33,616 nt of DNA, taken from the IMG/VR virus record IMGVR_UViG_3300011113_000221, positions 1 through 33,616 of that record; one strand, 5' to 3'. Source of the stretch: a virus. Below, piece by piece: positions 28,808-33,616 of the stretch. The position numbers and the translations under genes are program-made. How positions within the stretch are numbered: position 1 is the first letter of the stretch; the number at the start of each line of letters is the position of its first letter. A model generated the notes under the pieces. The model saw only the letters and a program-made list of their open reading frames with translations. It did no database searches and had not been told where the DNA came from.

Positions 28808-29223
28808 TGCTTACTACCCGCGCACCCCTAGACGGGGCCATTTCAAACGACCAGTGGATTTCGGCTGACGAAGTTCCAGACCCGACGCCACTGCCACGGA
28901 TTCCCGGAGTGGGGATTCTTGTCCGACCTGTGCCCATTAGGCGCAAAACTGCGGGCGGTATCCTTCTTCCAGATTCATTCCGAGAAGACCGTGAGTATCT
29001 CAACACTGTGGGCCGCGTCCTTGCTTTGGGCGAACTCGCATTCATCGACGAAGACATATACCGGAAAGGTCCTTGGGTCAAGCCCGGCGACCATATCGTA
29101 TACTCAAAACTCGCAGGCCAGAAAATCTTTTGGAAGGGCGTGAAGCTCCTCCTCATCAAAGCTTCTAGCATCGAGCTTGTGGTCGATACCCCGGAATATC
29201 TCGACTCCAACTTCAAGGAATAA
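28807..29223 (+). CDS. GroES-like co-chaperonin
   Basis: A 138-residue Cpn10-like protein. After a 34-residue extension: GVGILVRPVPIRRKTAGGIL, LPDSF (the GroES opening and mobile-loop region), then VGRVLALG, KPGDHIVYSKLAGQKIFW, and a final strand LLLIKASSIELVV. In T4, gp31 replaces GroES on host GroEL to fold the capsid protein; this location between portal and scaffold suggests the same job. No GroEL gene is in the window. The loop is longer than in GroES. Start by TAATG overlap with GGAAAGGAA ahead. Confidence 0.85.
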   Translation: MLTTRAPLDGAISNDQWISADEVPDPTPLPRIPGVGILVRPVPIRRKTAGGILLPDSFREDREYLNTVGRVLALGELAFIDEDIYRKGPWVKPGDHIVYSKLAGQKIFWKGVKLLLIKASSIELVVDTPEYLDSNFKE

Positions 29224-29226
29224 ATC

Positions 29227-30222
29227 ATGTCCGAATCCGGCTACCAAGAAATCGACCTCGACAACCCAGGCAAAGGCGCAGCCGCCTCAGAAGCATCCGA
29301 CATTGAGATCGTGGAAGAGACTGCTGCCGAGCCACCTCCAGAAGCTGCTCCGGCGCCCGAACCCGCAGCCGCTTCCACGCCTTCTGAAGACGATGAGCCT
29401 GACGATGAGAGTCCATCTGAGTCTCCTTCCAGCGGCCCAAAGAAACTGACTCGTAGTCAGCGCCTCAAGAACCAACGTGATGCTTATGCCAGACAACTTA
29501 GCGAAACGCAAGCCCGTCTGCAAGCCCTCGAAAACCGTGCGTTGCGGGCCGAAGCCGAAGCTAATGAAGGTGCTGCTATCGGTTTTGACCTTTACATCAA
29601 GCAGCTCGATACCTCGATGCAGGCTCTGCGCCGGGACTTCGACTCTGCCTACGATGCGGGCGACCGTGACAAAATCTTTGAAATCCAGCAGCAGATCGCT
29701 AGCATCACGGCGGCCAAATCCCAAGCTGAAAAGGACCGGCGCTCGATCCCTACGAGGCAGGCCCCTACTGGACAGGCAGCGCAGCAGCCGACCCAGCAGA
29801 CACCGCCTGCGCCCCCTAAGCGGACCCCCAGCCCGGCAGCCGTCGAGTGGTACGAACGCAACAAAGACTGGTTCAACAAGGATGCTGTCCTGACGGCCAG
29901 TGCCCGCGTACTCGACCAGCAGATGGTCCGCGACGGCTTTACGCCCAGCGACCCTGACTACTTCGAAGAACTGGACAAGCGCCTTCAGAAGGAGTTCCCC
30001 CAGAAATTTGGACGCTCGCCGGGGCGCCCGCCTGCCAACAACCCTACCATCCAGAACCGCTCGGCTCCCGCTCTGGCGCCCGGCAAGGTCCGCGTAACCA
30101 TCACGCAGGCTGACCGGGATATGGCCAATCACCTCGGCATCAGCGTCGAACAGTACGCCCGCGAGAAGGCCAAGACCGAACGTGCCGCCCAGACAGTCAG
30201 CCAGTACACGGAGATTCTATAA
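29227..30222 (+). CDS. Capsid assembly scaffolding protein
   Basis: A 331-residue protein. Residues 1-70 are acidic and Pro/Ala/Ser-rich, then a long coiled coil ([20 protein letters not shown]), a Gln/Pro-rich hinge, a conserved [12 protein letters not shown] block and a basic tail. This order matches scaffolding proteins encoded just before capsid genes in related podovirus-like phages. It would guide procapsid assembly and then leave or be cut; no protease gene is visible. Its stop overlaps the next start as TAATG. Confidence 0.75.
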   Translation: MSESGYQEIDLDNPGKGAAASEASDIEIVEETAAEPPPEAAPAPEPAAASTPSEDDEPDDESPSESPSSGPKKLTRSQRLKNQRDAYARQLSETQARLQALENRALRAEAEANEGAAIGFDLYIKQLDTSMQALRRDFDSAYDAGDRDKIFEIQQQIASITAAKSQAEKDRRSIPTRQAPTGQAAQQPTQQTPPAPPKRTPSPAAVEWYERNKDWFNKDAVLTASARVLDQQMVRDGFTPSDPDYFEELDKRLQKEFPQKFGRSPGRPPANNPTIQNRSAPALAPGKVRVTITQADRDMANHLGISVEQYAREKAKTERAAQTVSQYTEIL

Positions 30223-30713
30223 TGAAAAACAAACTCTTCGCGGCCCCTAACAACGCCGCCGACGAAGCACTTGAAAATTCTCTGGAAACAGAGTATAATC
30301 CACCTAATGCGCTGGAAATCCCCCCTATGCCCGACGCAGACGCATTCGTCTATAGATGGATTCGCTTCCGGGTCGGGGACCAAGATGATTTCAATAACAT
30401 CTCCCAGCGCATGCGAGAAGGGTGGTCATTCGTTCCCCTAGAGGAAGTTCCCGAAGGATACGTTTTCCCCGGTCTTGAAAGCAAGATTTCTGCTTTGGCA
30501 GGTGCGGCTATCAACGGAGACCTGGTCTTCGCCAAGCTACCTCGACGGAAAGCGGAAGCCATCCAAAAGTGGTCTGAAGACAGGGCCATTCAAGCGGAGC
30601 AGGCTTTCGATCTGAAGACAATTAGCTACGAAGATGGCATGGGCCGTAAGCAGCAGCTTGTCAACGAAAGTTCAAAACGCTTTTCCAGAGGGCGACGTCC
30701 CTCATTTGGATAA
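30222..30713 (+). CDS. Conserved head-region protein, 163 aa
   Basis: The product begins [19 protein letters not shown]. The block [20 protein letters not shown], followed by [16 protein letters not shown], and later [20 protein letters not shown], is familiar from phages with this head-gene order, where it lies between scaffold and decoration genes. The function is unknown; a minor capsid or assembly role is inferred. It is joined to the scaffold gene by TAATG. Confidence 0.7.
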   Translation: MKNKLFAAPNNAADEALENSLETEYNPPNALEIPPMPDADAFVYRWIRFRVGDQDDFNNISQRMREGWSFVPLEEVPEGYVFPGLESKISALAGAAINGDLVFAKLPRRKAEAIQKWSEDRAIQAEQAFDLKTISYEDGMGRKQQLVNESSKRFSRGRRPSFG

Positions 30714-30734
30714 CACAACGAAGGAGGATAGAAA

Positions 30735-31325
30735 GTGGCACAATCTTATGCCCCGTTCGGTCTTCGCGCAGTGGCGGCCCTTGGCACCCACGGCAACGAA
30801 GTCCGCGCGTATCCGCTTCCCAACGGCGCTAACTGCCCTGACCTCGGTAAGGGGTCTCCGGTAAAGCTGTCGGGTGGCGTAATTGTTTCGGCTGGTACTG
30901 GTGGTGGCCCCCTGCTGGGTGTTGCTGCTGGCTTTGCGTGGATCGATCCGACCACGAAGCAGCCCCAACTCAAGAACTCAATCCCCGCAGATACGTCTTC
31001 GGCTGGCCTGTACGACGGTTCCGACCGCCCAACCGCCTACGTCGTGGACAATCCCTTCGCGCTCTTCATGATTCAGGCTGACGCTTCCGTTACGGCGGGC
31101 GACCTCGGCCTCAACTTTGATGTGACCGCGTCGGGCGGCGATGTCAACTCGGTGTACGGTACGTCCCAGTATACGCTGGATGCGTCCACCCGTACTTCCG
31201 CTGTCGGCACCGCTCTGAAGCTTGTGGGTCTGGCCAACATTCCTGACAACAACTGGGGCGATCCGTTCCCGATTGTGGTCGTGAAGCTGAATGGTCCGAT
31301 CCTCCAGCAAGTTTCTGCGGCCTAA
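30735..31325 (+). CDS. Structural / decoration-like head protein
   Basis: A 196-residue protein with GTG start, beginning (M)AQSYAPFGLRAVAALG. An AAGGAGG site lies 5-6 bases upstream. The opening AQSYAPFGLR and the middle GPLLGVAAGFAWID and YVVDNPFALFMIQADAS are typical of proteins encoded just before the capsid gene in related phages, usually annotated as structural. A capsid stabilising or decoration role is likely from position. Glycine- and alanine-rich with a beta-rich character, no membrane segments. Confidence 0.7.
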   Translation: MAQSYAPFGLRAVAALGTHGNEVRAYPLPNGANCPDLGKGSPVKLSGGVIVSAGTGGGPLLGVAAGFAWIDPTTKQPQLKNSIPADTSSAGLYDGSDRPTAYVVDNPFALFMIQADASVTAGDLGLNFDVTASGGDVNSVYGTSQYTLDASTRTSAVGTALKLVGLANIPDNNWGDPFPIVVVKLNGPILQQVSAA

Positions 31326-31341
31326 TAGGGGGACCTGAACA

Positions 31342-32256
31342 ATGTCAATTTTGACTCGCGCACAGTTTGCGAAGCAGCTTGTTCCCGGCCTTAACGCGAT
31401 CTTCGGCACGGCCTATAAGAGCATCGACAACGAACATGCACCGCTGTTCGACATCGAGCGTTCTGATCGTTCGTTCGAAGAAGAAGTGTTGATGACGGGT
31501 TTTGGTACGGCCCCGGTCAAGTCCGAAGGTGATCAGGTGTTCTTCGACACCGCCTCCGAAGCTTGGACGAGCCGCTACACGCACGAAACCGTTGCCATGG
31601 CTTTCGCCATCACCGAAGAAGCTATCGAGGACAACCTCTATGGCACGACGGGCAAGATGAAGGCGAATGCGATGGGCCGCGCTATGGCGAACGCCAAGCA
31701 GGTCAAGGCGGCTAACGTCTACAACAACGGCTTCAACACCAGCGCCCTCTATGCTGGCGGTGACGGCAAGCCGCTGTTCGCTACCGACCACCCGACGCTT
31801 GCTGCCGGTACGCAGTCCAACAAAGTCAGCTCGGACCTGTCCGAAACTGCCCTTGAAGCGGCCCTTATCAACATCTCGTTGACCAAGGATGACCGTGGCC
31901 TGCTGATTGGCGCCCGCGCCGTGAGCCTGCACATTCCTCCGCAGCTTCAGTTCGTTGCTCACCGTATCCTGTTCTCGGACCTCCGCGTCGGTACGGCTGA
32001 CAATGACACGAACGCTATGAAGGACATGGGCCTGTTCTCGAAGGGCTACAACGTCAACCATCGCTTCACGGACACCAACGGTTGGTTCATTCGCACTGAC
32101 GTGCCGAACGGTACCAAGATGTTCATCCGTGCGCCGCTGGCCACCAAGGACGACGTAGACTTCCTGACGGGCAACATGCGCTACAAGGCCCGCGAGCGTT
32201 ACAGCTTCGGCTGGTCTGACTGGCGTCAGTGGTACGGCTCCTCTGGTTCAACCTAA
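31342..32256 (+). CDS. Major capsid protein
   Basis: A 304-residue HK97-fold type capsid protein of the Mu gpT-like/podovirus class. Seen: a helical N-terminus, SEAWTSRYTHETVAMAFAIT, EEAIEDNLYG, then KPLFATDHPTLAAGTQSNK (a recurrent capsid block), TKDDRGLLIGARAVSLHIPP, and a final VDFLTGNMRYKARERYSFGW. GGGGGA lies 8 bases before the ATG. It is followed by a strong UUCG hairpin, as expected for a highly expressed gene. Likely folded with the GroES-like protein and assembled on the scaffold. Confidence 0.85.
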   Translation: MSILTRAQFAKQLVPGLNAIFGTAYKSIDNEHAPLFDIERSDRSFEEEVLMTGFGTAPVKSEGDQVFFDTASEAWTSRYTHETVAMAFAITEEAIEDNLYGTTGKMKANAMGRAMANAKQVKAANVYNNGFNTSALYAGGDGKPLFATDHPTLAAGTQSNKVSSDLSETALEAALINISLTKDDRGLLIGARAVSLHIPPQLQFVAHRILFSDLRVGTADNDTNAMKDMGLFSKGYNVNHRFTDTNGWFIRTDVPNGTKMFIRAPLATKDDVDFLTGNMRYKARERYSFGWSDWRQWYGSSGST

Positions 32257-32262
32257 TGGTTT

Positions 32263-32278
32263 GGGGGCTTCGGCCCCC
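32263..32278 (+). terminator. UUCG hairpin after capsid gene
   Basis: GGGGGC-TTCG-GCCCCC: a perfect 6-bp GC stem with UUCG loop, 6 bases after the capsid stop. It is followed by ATTCCTCC rather than a U run, so it may stabilise the capsid mRNA 3' end or cause partial termination. Confidence 0.6.
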
Positions 32279-32304
32279 ATTCCTCCATCCTTAAGGAGAA
32301 TCAG

Positions 32305-32748
32305 ATGACTAACTTTGCCTTCCCTGTCAATATCGACAATCGCGAACCGGCTTCCGGCAGCACCGTCGATATGACGACTGCCCGCGTTCCGGGGCGCTTT
32401 TCTGTAGTTGTGAATACCGCGAAGTCGGGTACGGCTGTTGGTGCTACCACCATTCCGCTGTTCGTGGCCCCTGCCGGTTCCAACTTCTACGAGTGCGTCC
32501 TTGACATCACGACCGCCTACGATAACCTTGACACCAAGATTACCGTCGGCACCTCGGCGAACCCCGCGACTCTGTATGCGGCTACTTCCGTAAACACCGC
32601 AGGGCGTCGCGCTTACGCTGGCACAGGCGCTCAGGTCTCCACCAACAGCATTGTGCTGACGGCGGATACCACGGTTCAGGCCATCGTGTCTATTGCTACT
32701 TCGACTGTGGCGGCTGGTTCCGTCATCGTCCACGTTGTGATTGGCTAA
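32305..32748 (+). CDS. Putative head structural protein, 147 aa
   Basis: The product begins MTNFAFPVNIDNREPASGS and is rich in Thr, Val and Ala with alternating hydrophobics, indicating a beta-sandwich. AAGGAGAATCAG precedes the ATG. Placed between the capsid and connector genes, it may be a decoration or head-fibre protein; no family recognised. Confidence 0.6.
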   Translation: MTNFAFPVNIDNREPASGSTVDMTTARVPGRFSVVVNTAKSGTAVGATTIPLFVAPAGSNFYECVLDITTAYDNLDTKITVGTSANPATLYAATSVNTAGRRAYAGTGAQVSTNSIVLTADTTVQAIVSIATSTVAAGSVIVHVVIG

Positions 32749-32756
32749 CAAGTGAC

Positions 32757-32786
32757 GGCAGGCTCGCCCTTTGGGTTGGGTCTGCC
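32757..32786 (+). terminator. Hairpin between structural genes
   Basis: GGCAGGCTCG and the downstream GGGTCTGCC side pair over about 13 positions with one bulge and some G-U pairs around a TTT loop, followed by TCATTTGCTTT. A possible partial terminator after the 32305-32748 gene. Confidence 0.5.
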
Positions 32787-32808
32787 TCATTTGCTTTAGG
32801 AGCTTCAC

Positions 32809-33123
32809 ATGCCCGGTATTAAGACTATTCGAGTTATTCCTTTCCAAGTGAGTACCTCGGCCACAACCACAAGCGATCCAATCGATCTCGACTACCGCTT
32901 CGACGGTTCGCCCGCTCGCTGCTTCTGGGTCCAGAAGAGCGCCGCCGCGGGTCCGTCCATCTTCTTGGAAGCGGCGCCTTTCGAGACTGGCCCGTGGATC
33001 GCCTTCGCCGAAGTTACTGCCGCCGTAACCACCACGTTGGTTCAGGTGATCTTCGACGTGCCCTATGTGCGTTCGTCGTATGCAGGCGGTGGCCCACTCG
33101 TCACTATCTACGGAGTCGTCTGA
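32809..33123 (+). CDS. Putative head/tail structural protein, 104 aa
   Basis: The product begins MPGIKTIRVIPFQVSTSAT, has CFWVQKSAAAGPSIFLEAAPF, and ends SYAGGGPLVTIYGVV; it is beta-rich. A TAGGAG site lies about 8 bases before the ATG. It lies between the capsid-associated gene and the connector. No family recognised; a small virion protein is the best guess. Confidence 0.6.
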   Translation: MPGIKTIRVIPFQVSTSATTTSDPIDLDYRFDGSPARCFWVQKSAAAGPSIFLEAAPFETGPWIAFAEVTAAVTTTLVQVIFDVPYVRSSYAGGGPLVTIYGVV

Positions 33124-33135
33124 GGAGCAGCGCCA

Positions 33136-33616
33136 ATGGCAACCAGCGGCGTCGCCTCCTTCAATCCGACTTTCGACGAGATACTTCAGGATGCGGCTGC
33201 CATGGTTGGTGGTGGCCCCCTTCTTGCTGACGAACTGATCAGCGCTCGGCGTGGCCTTGACTATATGCTCACGTCGATCCAAAACAAGAACGTACTTCTT
33301 CACAAGATCGAAACTACCGTCGTCCCGGTCTCAGCGTCCGTCAGTTCGCTCACGTTCGGCCCGTCCATCTCAGATGTCCTAACAGCCACTGTCCGCACCT
33401 CGACGACCGAAATGCTACTTGATCGCGATGGCTACGAGCGTTGGGCCGAAATCCCCACCAAGTCGCAGACCGGACGTCCAACTCGCTATTGGTGGGACCG
33501 GCGCCGCGACTCCAACATCATGAACTTGTGGCCGCTGCCCGACCAAACCTACTCCATCGTCCTGACAGTTCAGAAGAACACCGAAGACACGTTGCGCGCT
33601 TTCGACAACATCGACG
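33136..33616 (+). CDS. Head-tail connector (P22 gp4-like adaptor), 3' end outside window
   Basis: The first 160 codons of a gene that runs off the right edge, beginning MATSGVASFNPTFDEILQDA. The opening S-FNPT-DEI--DA, the helix ELISARRGLDYMLTSIQNKN, and later RYWWDRRRDSNIMNLWPLPD match the gp4-like / T7 gp11-like adaptor that seals the portal and joins it to the tail. GGAG lies about 8 bases before the ATG. Position after the capsid genes fits. It supports a podovirus-type virion, though the tail genes themselves are outside the window. Confidence 0.75.
   Translation, partial: MATSGVASFNPTFDEILQDAAAMVGGGPLLADELISARRGLDYMLTSIQNKNVLLHKIETTVVPVSASVSSLTFGPSISDVLTATVRTSTTEMLLDRDGYERWAEIPTKSQTGRPTRYWWDRRRDSNIMNLWPLPDQTYSIVLTVQKNTEDTLRAFDNID

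Noticed and set aside
29287-30132. A 281-codon minus-strand open frame opposite the scaffold gene.
   Set aside because: The plus strand encodes a convincing scaffold with coiled coil; the antisense frame has no coherent motif.
31345-32061. A 238-codon minus-strand open frame opposite the capsid gene.
   Set aside because: Strictly inside the major capsid gene and without a start signal.
32248-33303. A 351-codon minus-strand open frame across the genes after the capsid gene.
   Set aside because: It is antisense to several genes with good ribosome sites and contains low-complexity charged sequence; a mirror of the rightward genes.

Overview
The window is a segment of a tailed double-stranded DNA phage (Caudoviricetes), probably infecting an alphaproteobacterium. 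The phage identification rests on terminase small and large subunits, a portal, a scaffold, an HK97-type capsid protein, head-tail connector, tail-fibre genes and rIIA/rIIB-like genes. The alphaproteobacterial host is an inference from the promoters, which are TTGACA-type with GCTA-type -10 boxes, and from the resemblance of small genes to those of rhizobial and sphingomonad phages. I see no integrase and no CI-like repressor, so a lytic life style is likely but not proven. A DNA polymerase and most of the tail genes are not in the window.

Layout. (1) 1-10794 is a leftward (minus-strand) block of about 23 tightly packed genes, many joined by 1-4 base stop/start overlaps. It holds a SleB-like cell-wall hydrolase, a recombination set (SSB-like protein, Sak4-like RecA-fold ATPase, PD-(D/E)XK nuclease), rIIB and rIIA homologues, a gp88-like protein and many small accessory proteins. 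Four of these genes are only 32-59 codons long. The block appears to be driven by a strong promoter at 11037-11065, with internal promoters near 2275 and 1672. (2) 10795-13295 is a control region with two small genes. It carries divergent promoters, a duplicated palindromic GTGAG/CTCAC element around an AT-rich core, iteron-like repeats, four exact CCTAGCTAGG palindromes, a long (GT)n tract, a terminator, and a promoter-terminator-promoter cassette that may make a small RNA. It looks like a replication origin and/or transcription switch. (3) 13296-17518 runs rightward and covers nucleotide metabolism: thyX, class II ribonucleotide reductase, an HNH protein, a DUF1289 protein and small genes. 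(4) 17606-21938 holds host-recognition genes: a coiled-coil tail fibre, a short protein sharing its C-terminal module, a glycine-rich adhesin and two tail-associated proteins. (5) 22008-23480 is an AAA+/helicase-like ATPase. (6) 23477-33616 is packaging and head: terS, HNH, terL, portal, GroES-like co-chaperonin, scaffold, decoration-like protein, major capsid and connector, running off the right edge.

The genes fit a standard infection programme. The left arm is probably early (takeover, recombination, exclusion). The right arm supplies nucleotides and then virion parts. The GroES-like protein probably works with host GroEL to fold the capsid protein. The most unusual part is the 2.5 kb control region. 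All functional names come from motif recognition by eye; no database search was run.
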